The notes: generated from the letters alone by a model not told the origin. Numbered from the stretch's first letter, positions 7,087 through 15,166 are shown. The stretch is DNA of 33,538 nt from Nocardia amikacinitolerans NBRC 108937 (GCF_001612615.1 NZ_BDAU01000057.1:1-33538), one strand, 5' to 3'. Numbers and translations: made by a program.

Positions 7087-7845
7087 ATGGGTAACATTCT
7101 TGTCGCCGGAGGAACCGGGGCGCTCGGCAGGCACATCGTCGCGCTGCTTCGCCGGGAGGGGCATGCGGTGCGAGTCCTCTCGCGCCGGCCGGGCGCGGGC
7201 ACGCACGTGGGAGATCTGCGGACGGGCGAGGGCGTCGCGGAGGCGGTCGAAGGCGTGGACGCCATCGTGCACGCGGCCTCGGACTTCCGTAAGTTCGGCG
7301 GCCCCGACGTCGAGCAGACCCGCAATCTGCTCGCGGCCGCCACGGGCGTCGACCACCTGCTGTACGTGTCGATCGTCGGCATCGACCGCATCCCGTTCAA
7401 GTACTACCGCCACAAGCTCACCTGCGAACAGCTCGTCACCGAAAGCGGTGTGCCGCATACGATCCTGCGCGCGACCCAGTTCCACGAGCTGATCGCGTCG
7501 ATCATGTACGGCGTGGAACGGCTGCCGATCGCGCCGCTGCCCACCGACTTTCGGTTCCAGCCGGTCGCCGCGACGGACGTGGCGGCACGCGCCGCCGAAC
7601 TGATTCAAGGCCCGCCGCTCGGCCGCGCCCCCGATTTCGGCGGCCCCGAAGTGCTGACCCTGGGCGAGCTCGCCGAAACATGGCGCACGATCAGGTCGCG
7701 ACCGCGTCGGGTCGTGCGGGTGCCCGCGCCGGGCGAGGTGGCGCGGGCGTTCCGCGAAGGTCGGAACACCTGCCCCGACCACACCGACGGCACGCAGCGG
7801 TGGGCGCAGTTCGTCAGCGCCGACCAGGGGAACGCCTACTTCTGA
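7087..7845 (+). CDS. NAD(P)-binding oxidoreductase (NmrA/atypical SDR type)
   Basis: A 252-aa atypical SDR. The N-terminal Rossmann motif is ILVAGGTGALGRHIV (residues 4-18), with R32 after strand 2 (VRVLSRRPG) suggesting NADP(H). There is no classical YxxxK pair at the expected spacing, although KYYRHK (around 100-105) may substitute. FRFQPVAATDVAARAAELI is typical of NmrA-like NAD(P)-binding proteins. The ribosome-binding site is AGGAG, about 12 bases from the ATG. It stands alone, divergent from the YdeI gene and convergent with hsaB. The substrate is unknown. Confidence 0.85.
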   Translation: MGNILVAGGTGALGRHIVALLRREGHAVRVLSRRPGAGTHVGDLRTGEGVAEAVEGVDAIVHAASDFRKFGGPDVEQTRNLLAAATGVDHLLYVSIVGIDRIPFKYYRHKLTCEQLVTESGVPHTILRATQFHELIASIMYGVERLPIAPLPTDFRFQPVAATDVAARAAELIQGPPLGRAPDFGGPEVLTLGELAETWRTIRSRPRRVVRVPAPGEVARAFREGRNTCPDHTDGTQRWAQFVSADQGNAYF

Positions 7846-7949
7846 CGCCACCCCTGTACCGGGTGAATGAAGGTCACGTCCAGTCGGTCTGGCGGGATGA
7901 AGGGGGCCTTCGGTCGGTTACCGCGCCGACCATTCTCGACGCGGCACCA

Positions 7950-7982
7950 GCGCTGCGGACGCAGCGCGCGCTCGGCCGAGCG
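7950..7982. terminator. Possible bidirectional terminator between convergent genes
   Basis: Two compact palindromes lie back to back between the convergent oxidoreductase and hsaB stops: GCGCTGCG-GA-CGCAGCGC (7950-7967) and CGCTCGGCCGAGCG (7969-7982). There is no T-tract on either side, so intrinsic termination is uncertain. Confidence 0.3.
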
Positions 7983-7997
7983 AAGGCGGGGGTACGC

Positions 7998-8612
7998 CTA
8001 CAACCAGGTGTCCAGCGTCGTCGTCGTGAGGAAGTGGTCGAGATCGGCCCGCCACGGCGCCGGCACCGTCTTCTCCGGCTCGATGGCGGTGTACTGACCG
8101 CGGTAGAACAGCAGGGGCCTGCCGGAGTCCGTGGACTCCGACAGGACCTGCACGCGGCCGATCACGATGTAGTGATCGCCGCCGTCGACGACGCTGTCCA
8201 CCGTGCACTGGATCGTGGCCAGCGCGTCGTCCAGTACCGGGAGCTCCAGTTCCGAAGCGTGCCAAGCGATTCCGGCGAACTTGTCGGGTTCGCGGGAACC
8301 GAAACGGGCACACAGCTGCTGTTGTTCCTCGGCGAGGATGTTGACGCAGAAGCGTCCGGTCTTCTCGATCGCCGCCCAGGAGCGCGACGCCTTGGTGGGG
8401 CAGAACAGCACCAGCGGCGGATCGAGGGACAGGGCAGCGAACGATTGACAGGCGAAGCCGATCGGCGCCGCGTCGTCGCCGAATGCGGTGATGACGGTGA
8501 TGCCGGTGCAGAACTGCCCCAACACGTTTCGGAATTGGCGCGGATCGATCACCGGATGTCCGTCGGCGGTCGCTTTCGTCTCCATCACAGGCTCGCTCAC
8601 CCCGTCGGTCAT
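7998..8612 (-). CDS. hsaB: HsaB, flavin reductase of the 3-HSA monooxygenase
   Basis: A 204-aa flavin reductase that supplies reduced FMN to HsaA for 4-hydroxylation of 3-HSA in steroid ring degradation. The family text is clear: FRNVLGQFCTGITVITAF, then GFACQSFAALSLDPPLVLFCP (flavin-binding core), KTGRFCVNIL, GDHYIVIGRV and the typical end TTTTLDTWL. Its ATG overlaps the hsaC stop by four bases (ATGA). The N-terminus is about 15 residues longer than I recall for the M. tuberculosis protein; a second ATG nine codons in is an alternative, but the overlap favours the first. It is the last gene of hsaADCB. Confidence 0.95.
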   Translation of the reverse strand: MTDGVSEPVMETKATADGHPVIDPRQFRNVLGQFCTGITVITAFGDDAAPIGFACQSFAALSLDPPLVLFCPTKASRSWAAIEKTGRFCVNILAEEQQQLCARFGSREPDKFAGIAWHASELELPVLDDALATIQCTVDSVVDGGDHYIVIGRVQVLSESTDSGRPLLFYRGQYTAIEPEKTVPAPWRADLDHFLTTTTLDTWL

Positions 8613-9514
8613 TGCTGGCGCTGGCCAACCGTGAAGTCGTGGCCCCACAGGCTCACGGCGGTGGACTCCCTGGCGATCCAGTCGTGGTCGTCGACTTCCA
8701 AACCCTCGCAACCGAATTCGACGTCGAAGCCGCCTGGCGTCTTCATGTAGAAGGACAGCATCTTGTCGTTGACGTGCCTGCCGAGGGTGGCCGACATCTT
8801 GACCTTCTTGCGCAGCGCGCGGTCCAGGCACAGGCCGACGTCGTCGGCGTTCTCCACCTCCAGCATCAGGTGGACGATGCCGCTGGGGGTCGGCATCGGC
8901 AGGAACGCCAGCGAGTGGTGGCGAGGATTGCAGCCGAAGAACCGCAGCCAGGCCGGTTCGCCGTCGGCGGGGCGGCCGACCATCTGCGGTGGCAGCCGCA
9001 TCGAGTCGCGCAGCCGGAAGCCGAGCACGTCGCGGTAGAACTCCAGCGCGGCCTTGTCGTCGGACGTGCTGAGCACCACGTGGCCGAGACCCTGCTCCTC
9101 GGTGACGAACCGGTGCCCGTACGGGCTGACCACCCGACGGTGCTCCAGGGCGACGCCGTGGAACGCCTCGAGCACGTTGCCGGACGGGTCCTCGAAAATG
9201 ATCAGCTCGTAGACGCGCCGATCGGCCTTCTCCGCCGCGCTGCCCTCCTTGTAGGGCACGCCCGCGGCTTCCAACCGGTTCCGGATGTCTTGCAGCTCTT
9301 CGGCATTGGCGGTCTCCCAGCCGGAGACCTGCAGCCGGTCCTTCTCGCCGGGGACGATGACCAGCCGGGCCGGGAATTCGTCCATCCGCAGGTAGAGCGC
9401 GTCGGGGATGCCGCCCTTGCCCTCCACCATGCCGAGCACCTTGAGGCCGTATTCGCGCCAGGCCGCCATATCGGTGGCCTCGATGCGCAGATAGGCGAGC
9501 GATCGAATGCCCAT
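8609..9514 (-). CDS. hsaC: HsaC, 3,4-DHSA extradiol dioxygenase
   Basis: A 301-aa type I extradiol (vicinal oxygen chelate) dioxygenase that cleaves the catecholic ring A of 3,4-DHSA between C4 and C5. The Fe(II) ligands are in place: H145 (GLGHVVLST), H215 (SGIVHLMLEV) and E266 (GGFDVEFG), the numbering known for the mycobacterial enzyme. H200 in the RHHSLAF segment is the usual active-site acid/base. The N-terminal non-catalytic domain spans about 1-130. Length is normal for the family. Two bases separate its ATG from the hsaD stop, and its end overlaps hsaB, so it sits inside a single operon expected to be under KstR. Confidence 0.97.
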   Translation of the reverse strand: MGIRSLAYLRIEATDMAAWREYGLKVLGMVEGKGGIPDALYLRMDEFPARLVIVPGEKDRLQVSGWETANAEELQDIRNRLEAAGVPYKEGSAAEKADRRVYELIIFEDPSGNVLEAFHGVALEHRRVVSPYGHRFVTEEQGLGHVVLSTSDDKAALEFYRDVLGFRLRDSMRLPPQMVGRPADGEPAWLRFFGCNPRHHSLAFLPMPTPSGIVHLMLEVENADDVGLCLDRALRKKVKMSATLGRHVNDKMLSFYMKTPGGFDVEFGCEGLEVDDHDWIARESTAVSLWGHDFTVGQRQQ

Positions 9515-9516
9515 GT

Positions 9517-10398
9517 CTACTTCTCCTTGCCGGATCCGGACAGGAAGTCCGTTGCCAGCCGGTTGAATTCGTGGAACTTCTCCAGCTGCGCCCAGTGGCC
9601 GCAGCCGCCGAACACGTGCAACTGCACCCGCGGGATCATCTTCGTCGCGAGGATGGCGCCGTCGAGCGGATTGACCCGGTCCTCGCGGCCCCAGATCAGC
9701 AGCACCGGCTGGCGCAGCTTGTAGGCGTCGCGCCAGAGCATGCCGAGCTCGAAATCGGGGCCGGAGAACGACTTCCCCATGGCGCGGGTCGCGGCCAGCG
9801 CCTCGGGGGTCTTGGCCGATTCGAAGCGTTCGTCGATCAGTTCCTCGGTGATCAACTTCTGGTCGAAGACCATGATCCGCAGGAACGCTTCGATGTTCGC
9901 TCTGGTCGGCTCGTAGTTGAAGCGGGAGAGCTGCTTCACGCCCTCGGTCGGGTCCGGCGCGAAGGCATTGAGGCTGAGCCCACCGGGGCCCATCAGCACC
10001 AGTTTGCCCGCTCGGTCCGGGTAGTCCAGCGCGAACCGGACAGCGGAGCCACCGCCGAGCGAGTTGCCGAGGATGTGCACCCGGTCGGTGATCTCCAGGT
10101 GGTCCAGCAGATCCTTCAGTGCGGAGGCCGAGTGCGCGAAGTACTGCGGATGGTCGACCGGCTTGTCCGACTTGCCGAAACCCGGCTGATCCACCGCGAG
10201 CACATGAAAATTCTGCGCCAGCACGGGGATGTTTCGGGCGAAATTCGACCAGGACGACGCGCCGGGGCCGCCGCCGTGCAGCAGCACGATCGTCGGATCG
10301 TTGCCGCTGCCCGCCTCGTGGTAGTGCAGCCGCAGATCCGGCCGCACCTGCGCGTAGTGCGAGGTCGATTCGTAGGTGAGTTCCACCGTCGAGGTCAT
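9517..10398 (-). CDS. hsaD: HsaD, 4,9-DSHA meta-cleavage product hydrolase
   Basis: A 293-aa alpha/beta hydrolase that cuts the carbon-carbon bond of 4,9-DSHA to give HIP (the C/D-ring propionate) and 2-hydroxyhexa-2,4-dienoate. Visible are the oxyanion region LLHGGGPGASSW, the nucleophile elbow GNSLGG with S113, the acid D240 (WGREDRVNP) and the histidine H268 (GGCGHWAQLEK), a complete triad. The ATG at 10398 overlaps the hsaA TGA by one base (TGATG). An in-frame extension far upstream is only antisense-frame read-through inside hsaA and was discarded. Confidence 0.97.
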   Translation of the reverse strand: MTSTVELTYESTSHYAQVRPDLRLHYHEAGSGNDPTIVLLHGGGPGASSWSNFARNIPVLAQNFHVLAVDQPGFGKSDKPVDHPQYFAHSASALKDLLDHLEITDRVHILGNSLGGGSAVRFALDYPDRAGKLVLMGPGGLSLNAFAPDPTEGVKQLSRFNYEPTRANIEAFLRIMVFDQKLITEELIDERFESAKTPEALAATRAMGKSFSGPDFELGMLWRDAYKLRQPVLLIWGREDRVNPLDGAILATKMIPRVQLHVFGGCGHWAQLEKFHEFNRLATDFLSGSGKEK

Positions 10399-11606
10399 CA
10401 CACCATCCCGTCGGTCACCGGAAGGCCGAACTCGTGGGTGCCGTACATGACGTACGCGCGCTCGGGATCGTTGGCCGCGTGCACCCGGCCCGCGTGCGCG
10501 TCCCGCCAGAAGCGTTGCAGCGGAGTGCCATTGGCGAGCGCGGTGGCGCCAGAGGCTTCGAAGAGCTTGTCGATGGAGGCGATCGCCCGCCCGGTCGCGC
10601 GCACCTGGTCGCGGCGGGCCCGCACCCGCAGGTCGAACGGAATCTCCTTGCCCTCCTTCAGCAACGCGTACTCGTCGGCCACGTTGCCGGAGAGCTGGCG
10701 CCATGCCGCGTCGATGTCGCTGGAGGCCTCGGCGACGCGGACCTTGGTGAACGGGTCGTCCTTGGCCTTCTCGCCCGCGAAGGCCGCGCGCACGCGCTTG
10801 CCCTGGTGCTCCACGTGCGCGGCGTAGGCGCCGTAGGCCATTCCGACGATCGGCGCGGAGATGGTGGTGGGATGGATGGTGCCCCAAGGCATCTTGTAGA
10901 CCGGGTCCGGGTTCTGCTCCAGGCCGGGCGACTTCAGCTCGCTCATCGCGCGGAAGCTCAGGAACCGGTGCTTCGGCACGAAAACGTCCTCCACCACAAC
11001 GGTATTCGAGCCCGTGCCGCGCAGGCCGACCACGTTCCACACGTCGTCGATACGGTAGTCGGTGCGCGGGATGAGGAAGCTGCCGAAGTCCACCGGCTTG
11101 CCGTCCTTGATGACCGGACCGCCCAGCACCGCCCAGGTGGCGTGGTCGGAGCCGGAGGACCAGGCCCACGCGCCCTTGACGATGTAGCCGCCGTCCACCA
11201 CGGTGCCCGCGCCCATGGGGGCGTACGAGGAGGAGATCCGCACCTCGGTGTCCTCGCCCCAGACATCGACCTGCGCCTGCTGGTCGAACAGCGCGAGGTG
11301 CCAGTTGTGCACACCGACGATGCCCGCCACCCAGCCGGTGGAACCGCACGCGCTGGCCAGCTTGCGGACGGTGTCGTAGAAGACGACCGGGTCGGCGGCG
11401 TATCCGCCCCACTGCTTGGGCTGTAGCAGTCGGAAGAAGCCGGTCTCTTGGAGCGCCTTGATCGATTCGTCGGGGATGCGCCGCAGATCCTCGGCCTCCT
11501 GCGCGCGCTCACGCAGTGTCGGCAACAGCGCTTCGACCCGCTCGGTCACTTCTTGCGTCATCTCGGGACCTGCTCCTGCCTGGTCGGATTGGTAACCGGT
11601 ACTCAT
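10398..11606 (-). CDS. hsaA: HsaA, oxygenase of the 3-HSA monooxygenase
   Basis: Flavin-dependent oxygenase (acyl-CoA dehydrogenase fold) that hydroxylates 3-HSA to 3,4-DHSA using reduced flavin from HsaB. Near-diagnostic segments are QPKQWGGYAADPVVFYDTV, ACGSTGWVAGIVGVHNWHLALF, ISSSYAPMGAG, GLRGTGSNTVVVEDVFVP and AAFAGEKAKDDPFTKVRVAEA. The reading from ATG 11606 gives 402 aa. An alternative ATG at 11561 gives 387 aa with an AGGAG about 11 bases upstream; the mycobacterial protein is intermediate (about 394 aa), so the start is unresolved. First gene of hsaADCB, 152 bp from the divergent kshA, with a KstR-type box 14 bp upstream of the 11606 start. Confidence 0.96.
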   Translation of the reverse strand: MSTGYQSDQAGAGPEMTQEVTERVEALLPTLRERAQEAEDLRRIPDESIKALQETGFFRLLQPKQWGGYAADPVVFYDTVRKLASACGSTGWVAGIVGVHNWHLALFDQQAQVDVWGEDTEVRISSSYAPMGAGTVVDGGYIVKGAWAWSSGSDHATWAVLGGPVIKDGKPVDFGSFLIPRTDYRIDDVWNVVGLRGTGSNTVVVEDVFVPKHRFLSFRAMSELKSPGLEQNPDPVYKMPWGTIHPTTISAPIVGMAYGAYAAHVEHQGKRVRAAFAGEKAKDDPFTKVRVAEASSDIDAAWRQLSGNVADEYALLKEGKEIPFDLRVRARRDQVRATGRAIASIDKLFEASGATALANGTPLQRFWRDAHAGRVHAANDPERAYVMYGTHEFGLPVTDGMV

Positions 11607-11619
11607 TTGTCTCTGAGAC

Positions 11620-11633
11620 TAGAACAGGTTCTT
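11620..11633 (-). promoter_or_regulatory. KstR-type box for hsaADCB
   Basis: TAGAACAGGTTCTT fits the KstR consensus TnnAACnnGTTnnA at every defined position except the last (T for A). It lies immediately upstream of hsaA. KstR, released by steroid CoA thioesters, is known to control hsa genes in mycobacteria and rhodococci. The kstR gene is not in this window. Confidence 0.8.
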
Positions 11634-11722
11634 ATTTCTGTCGAGAACCGCCGTTCATCGCAGGTCGGAGATGGACATCCGCAGGAAGTGGCCCGAATAG
11701 CTGGCATGCGGCAGGACATTTT

Positions 11723-11736
11723 TGTAACGTGTTCTA
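11723..11736 (+). promoter_or_regulatory. KstR-type box for kshA
   Basis: TGTAACGTGTTCTA matches TnnAACnnGTTnnA exactly. It lies 22 bp upstream of the kshA ATG, with an AAGGAGG ribosome-binding site in between. Together with the box at 11620 it gives each side of the divergent promoter its own KstR site. Confidence 0.88.
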
Positions 11737-11758
11737 GTACAGAAGGAGGAGAATCGCG

Positions 11759-13021
11759 ATGGCAGTTACCCCCAAAGGGAGCGGTGCAAGGGCCACGGGG
11801 ACGGCAGCCGGCGGAGCCGGCGGGGTGGGTAAGCCCAGGGAGCTGGATGTCGGCTCGGTGCCTACCCGCTATGCGCGGGGATGGCATTGCCTCGGCCTGG
11901 CCAAAACGTTCCGGGACGGTAAGCCGCACGCGGTGAACGTGTTCGGTACCAAGCTGGTGGTCTGGGTCGACAGCGCCGGCGAACTGCGGGTGCTCGACGC
12001 CTACTGCAGGCACATGGGCGGCGACCTGAGCATGGGCGAGGTCAAGGGCGACGACATCGCCTGCCCGTTCCACGACTGGCGCTGGTCCGGCGTCAACGGC
12101 AAGTGCAGCTCCATCCCTTACGCGCGCCGCGTTCCGCCGCTCGCGCGCACCAGGAAGTGGACCACCCTCGAGCGCAACGGTCAGCTGTTCGTCTGGCACG
12201 ACCACGAGGGCAACGAGCCGCCGCCGGAGATCACCATCCCGCACATCGAGGGGCCCTACACCGACGCGGACGGCAATCCGACCGACCAGCTCGACAGCGG
12301 CTGGACGGACTGGACGTGGAACTCGATGCTCATCGAGGGCGCCAACTGCCGCGAGATCATCGACAACGTGGTCGACATGGCCCACTTCTTCTACATCCAC
12401 TTCGCCTTCCCGACGTACTTCAAGAACGTCTTCGAGGGACACATCGCCACCCAGTTCCTGGAAACCAAGGGCCGTCCGGACATCGGCATGGCCTCCAAGT
12501 ACGGCGGCGACACCTTGCTGAAGTCCGAGGCCTCGTACTTCGGCCCCTCGTACATGATCAACCCGCTGATCAACGTCTACAGCGGTTACGAGGTCAAGAG
12601 CGTCCTGATCAACTGCCACTACCCGGTGACGCAGGACTCGTTCGTGCTGCAGTGGGGCATCACGTTGGAGAAGCCGAAGGGCGTCGACGGCGAGATGGCC
12701 GACAAGCTGGCCGAGAAGATGACCGAGGGCATCAGCGTCGGCTTCCTGCAGGACGTCGAGATCTGGAAGCACAAGTCCAAGGTCGAGAACCCGCTGCTGT
12801 GCGAGGAGGACGGCCCGGTCTACCAGCTGCGCCGCTGGTACGACCAGTTCTACGTGGACGTCGCTGACGTCACCGAGAAGATGACCCAGCGCTTCGAGTT
12901 CGAGGTGGACACCACCAAGGCGAACGAGGCGTGGGAGGCCGAGGTGGCGGAGAACCTGCGTCGCAAGCGCGAAGCCGAAGAGGCCGAGCAGGCGACGAAG
13001 GAAGCCGAGGCAGGCGTCTGA
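11759..13021 (+). CDS. kshA: KshA, 3-ketosteroid 9-alpha-hydroxylase oxygenase
   Basis: A 420-aa Rieske oxygenase that hydroxylates 3-ketosteroids (such as ADD) at C9, which leads to ring B opening and 3-HSA. The Rieske 2Fe-2S ligands are C83-x-H85 (AYCRHMGGDL) and C102-x2-H105 (CPFHDW). The mononuclear iron site is H209 and H214 in VVDMAHFFYIHF with D332 (LQDVEIW); D206 is the usual bridge between subunits. The first 25 residues are a Gly/Ala-rich flexible extension. The ATG has AAGGAGG upstream. Its partner reductase KshB is not in the window. The stop overlaps the next ATG by one base. The C-terminus ends in a charged Glu/Lys/Arg helix (about 385-420). Confidence 0.96.
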   Translation: MAVTPKGSGARATGTAAGGAGGVGKPRELDVGSVPTRYARGWHCLGLAKTFRDGKPHAVNVFGTKLVVWVDSAGELRVLDAYCRHMGGDLSMGEVKGDDIACPFHDWRWSGVNGKCSSIPYARRVPPLARTRKWTTLERNGQLFVWHDHEGNEPPPEITIPHIEGPYTDADGNPTDQLDSGWTDWTWNSMLIEGANCREIIDNVVDMAHFFYIHFAFPTYFKNVFEGHIATQFLETKGRPDIGMASKYGGDTLLKSEASYFGPSYMINPLINVYSGYEVKSVLINCHYPVTQDSFVLQWGITLEKPKGVDGEMADKLAEKMTEGISVGFLQDVEIWKHKSKVENPLLCEEDGPVYQLRRWYDQFYVDVADVTEKMTQRFEFEVDTTKANEAWEAEVAENLRRKREAEEAEQATKEAEAGV

Positions 13022-13353
13022 TGGCGGCCACCTGGGCCAAGGCGCCGGACTTCGCCGATCAGCCCGCGCGGCGGGCGGCGGTGCAGGCCCAGACCGTGGC
13101 CGACAAGCAGCGCTACCTGGAGGAGGGCCTGACGCCGTTGCGGTGTCAGGCCTGCCGGAGCGAGGTGCTGGTGCGCAAGTCCAGCTCGCACCAGACCTCC
13201 GTGCAGTGGACCGAGCCGCCCGAAGCGCACTGCCCGGTCTTCGCCGAGCTCGCGGCGTCGGGCGGCCGTCCCGGTCGTCCCGAGACGTGTCCGCAGTTGG
13301 AGAAGACCATCAAGTGGGCGGTCGACGAGGGTGTGATCGAGGTTCCGAAGTAA
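13021..13353 (+). CDS. Small four-cysteine protein coupled to kshA
   Basis: A 110-aa hypothetical protein whose ATG overlaps the kshA TGA (TGATG), so it is translated with it. A helical, Arg/Gln-rich first 35 residues precede C42-x2-C45 (RCQACRSEV), then C71 (HCPVFAEL) and C90 (ETCPQLE), with H57 and H70 nearby. This could bind zinc or an iron-sulfur cluster. A conserved hypothetical gene also follows kshA in M. tuberculosis (Rv3527, KstR regulon); whether the two are orthologous I cannot tell. A role in KSH assembly or electron transfer is inferred only from the coupling and the cysteines. Confidence 0.85.
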   Translation: MAATWAKAPDFADQPARRAAVQAQTVADKQRYLEEGLTPLRCQACRSEVLVRKSSSHQTSVQWTEPPEAHCPVFAELAASGGRPGRPETCPQLEKTIKWAVDEGVIEVPK

Positions 13354-13416
13354 GGCGGACCTCCGCGTCTGCTCCGGCCGTGCGCGGTGGGCTCCGCGCG
13401 GGCGGCGGGCAGCGAC

Positions 13417-13827
13417 TCAGTCGAGCTGGAAGTCCGCGAAGTCGAAGCCAGGGGCGACGATGCAGCTCACCAGGACGTACTCGTCGCCGACTGGTCGCGC
13501 GGCCTGGCTGACGCCGCCGGGTACCACGGCCTGCAGCAGCTGACCGCGCTCGACATCGGGTCCGAGGACGATCTCCTCGCCGCCGATGTCGAGCGCGAGC
13601 GGTCCGCCGCGGTGCCAGAGCCACAGCTCGTCCGACCGCACCGTGTGCGGGGCCGAGCGTTCTCCCGGCATCAGCAGGAAATGGATCATCGTGGCCGCGG
13701 CCCGCGCGCCCGGATATCCGGGAGGCGTGAATTCCACCGGGCTGCGCCAGGTTTGGCGATACCAGCCGCCCTCTGGGTGCGGCTCCAAATCGAGTGCGAT
13801 GGCCAGCGCGGGCCGGTCGTCGGTCAT
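13417..13827 (-). CDS. DUF985 cupin protein
   Basis: A 136-aa single-domain cupin of the DUF985 (Cupin_5) family. Typical text is LDLEPHPEGGWYRQTWRS at the start, then ATMIHFLLMPGERSAPHTVRSDELWLWHRGGPLALDI, and a C-terminal PVGDEYVLVSCIVAPGFDFADF. Residues such as H61 and E67 could form a metal or ligand site. The function is unknown. It is convergent with the kshA pair (63 bp between stops) and lies 211 bp downstream of the reductase-like gene on the same strand. Confidence 0.9.
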   Translation of the reverse strand: MTDDRPALAIALDLEPHPEGGWYRQTWRSPVEFTPPGYPGARAAATMIHFLLMPGERSAPHTVRSDELWLWHRGGPLALDIGGEEIVLGPDVERGQLLQAVVPGGVSQAARPVGDEYVLVSCIVAPGFDFADFQLD

Positions 13828-14038
13828 ACCCCGACTCTATTCGCGCTCGCCCTATGCGCCGCCCCAGTGGCTGTTTCGCATTACTCGCTGCTGTACCGCG
13901 AGGTCGTGCGTCGCCAGTACGGATCGGCTCGACGAGGGGCAGAGGTGGCCGCCGCGATGGCGCCGTACCTGGCCGCCGCCGAGCCGGGCTTGCTCGTCCG
14001 ACTCGAAGCCGACCCGGTCGCGGCGGAACGCGCCGAGG
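13828..14038. other. Spacer with weak coding traces
   Basis: This 211-bp stretch separates two minus-strand genes. On the plus strand a frame open to 14064 reads from a GTG at 13870 (MAVSHYSLLYREVVRRQYGS and on), but it has no ribosome-binding site, overlaps the next gene antisense and matches no family I know. The minus strand shows only low-complexity frames. It could hold the end of a decayed gene. I see no clear hairpin. Confidence 0.3.
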
Positions 14039-15082
14039 TCAGGCTTCCTCGATGCGCCAGGTGATACCGAATCGCGCGAGAGCGTCGAGGAATTCGGTCG
14101 GCTCGAACGCTTCGGCAGGTGCCAGCGCGCCCGGCTTGGCGGTGCCCGCCGCCAGTCTGGTCGCGATCTCGACGGCGAGCAGGGCGGAATCGCGGTAGGA
14201 GTCGACACCGTCGACCACGCCGCGCACCACCCGACCCTCGGCGTGGGCGTCCACGATCACCTCGTAGCGCAGGTCCGAGCTCGGCTCGTCCGGGATCTGC
14301 TCGATCAGCTCCTCGGTGAAAGAGCCGAGGGTGTCCAGGATTTCGGCGGCGAGCACGCCCTCGACCGACACGACCTCGGTGTGCCTCGGGACGGTGAGCA
14401 CCGGCGGCTGCGGGAACTTCCCGACGGCGGTGGGCGCGGTGTCGCCGGGAAAGGTCATCTCCGGATGCCGCGCGGGGCCGGTGCGCAGCTCGCCGTCCGC
14501 GAAATGCCAACCGCCGCTGCTGAACCAGTCGAGGCTGGCGAACACCGTCTTGGCGCTGCCTTTCGACCCGTTGCCTCCGCTCTTGCTCAGGTGGCTGATG
14601 ACGATCTCGGCCGGGCCGTTCACCCGCCGCGCGACGAGATTGGCGAGCAGGTCGCCCGCGATGTTGTTGTCCGTGATACCGGAAACGACTGTGACACCCG
14701 CTGTTTCGGCCGCGGTCGCGTAATCGTCGAAGACCTTCTTCAGGAACAGCTGTTCGCCGGAGATGTCGGTGTAGTGCGCGCCCGCTTCGATGGCGGCCGC
14801 CAGGACCGGCTCGCCATTGCGCACGTAGGCGGAGAGGCTGCTGATCACCGCGTCGACGCCGGTGAACGCGGCGACCAGGGCGGCGTGGTCGGCGAGGTCG
14901 GCGACGCGGATCTCGGCGTCGGTCAGGCCCGCGGCTTCGGCGGCGGCACGCATGCGTTCGGCGTTGCGGCCCACCAGGATCGGGGTGAGGCCGCGGCGGT
15001 TGAGTTCGTCGAGCAGGTAGCCGCCGGTGTGGCCGGTGGCGCCGTAGACGGCGATGGTGGGGGAGGTTGTCCGCTGTGTCAT
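14039..15082 (-). CDS. Saccharopine dehydrogenase-like NAD(P)-binding protein
   Basis: A 347-aa protein with an N-terminal Rossmann domain: IAVYGATGHTGGYLLDEL (residues 10-27), LVGRNAERM after strand 2 (Arg suggesting NADPH), and VDAVISSLSAYVRNGEPVLAAAIEAGAHYTDISGEQ. The last is the hallmark of the saccharopine dehydrogenase/trans-acting enoyl reductase group. The C-terminal half (about 160-347) is the substrate domain. Despite the family name, lysine metabolism is unlikely; such proteins reduce or oxidise varied substrates. It is divergent from an AraC-type regulator (84 bp between starts), which probably controls it. The ribosome-binding site is weak. Confidence 0.87.
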   Translation of the reverse strand: MTQRTTSPTIAVYGATGHTGGYLLDELNRRGLTPILVGRNAERMRAAAEAAGLTDAEIRVADLADHAALVAAFTGVDAVISSLSAYVRNGEPVLAAAIEAGAHYTDISGEQLFLKKVFDDYATAAETAGVTVVSGITDNNIAGDLLANLVARRVNGPAEIVISHLSKSGGNGSKGSAKTVFASLDWFSSGGWHFADGELRTGPARHPEMTFPGDTAPTAVGKFPQPPVLTVPRHTEVVSVEGVLAAEILDTLGSFTEELIEQIPDEPSSDLRYEVIVDAHAEGRVVRGVVDGVDSYRDSALLAVEIATRLAAGTAKPGALAPAEAFEPTEFLDALARFGITWRIEEA

Positions 15083-15147
15083 GGGTATGAACTTATGGGC
15101 GGGCGGCGAGCAAATGAATGGCTTGGATGCTCGCGTTCATGTCTGAA

Positions 15148-15166
15148 ACGCTCACTCGATGAGCGT
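15148..15166. promoter_or_regulatory. Palindrome abutting the AraC start codon
   Basis: A perfect 7-5-7 inverted repeat, ACGCTCA-CTCGA-TGAGCGT, ends at the base before the AraC ATG and lies 66 bp from the divergent reductase start. A site here would block translation or transcription start of the regulator, so autoregulation is the simplest reading (inferred). Confidence 0.5.

Noticed and set aside
9517..11412. A long hydrolase reading starting inside hsaA
   Set aside because: The N-terminal 338 residues are an out-of-frame translation of hsaA. The real HsaD starts at 10398.
10434..11426. A 330-codon plus-strand frame antisense to hsaA
   Set aside because: No recognisable domain; the opposite strand is clearly HsaA.
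13852..14208. Minus-strand 118-codon ORF
   Set aside because: It overlaps the end of the reductase gene out of frame and is Ser/Arg low-complexity.
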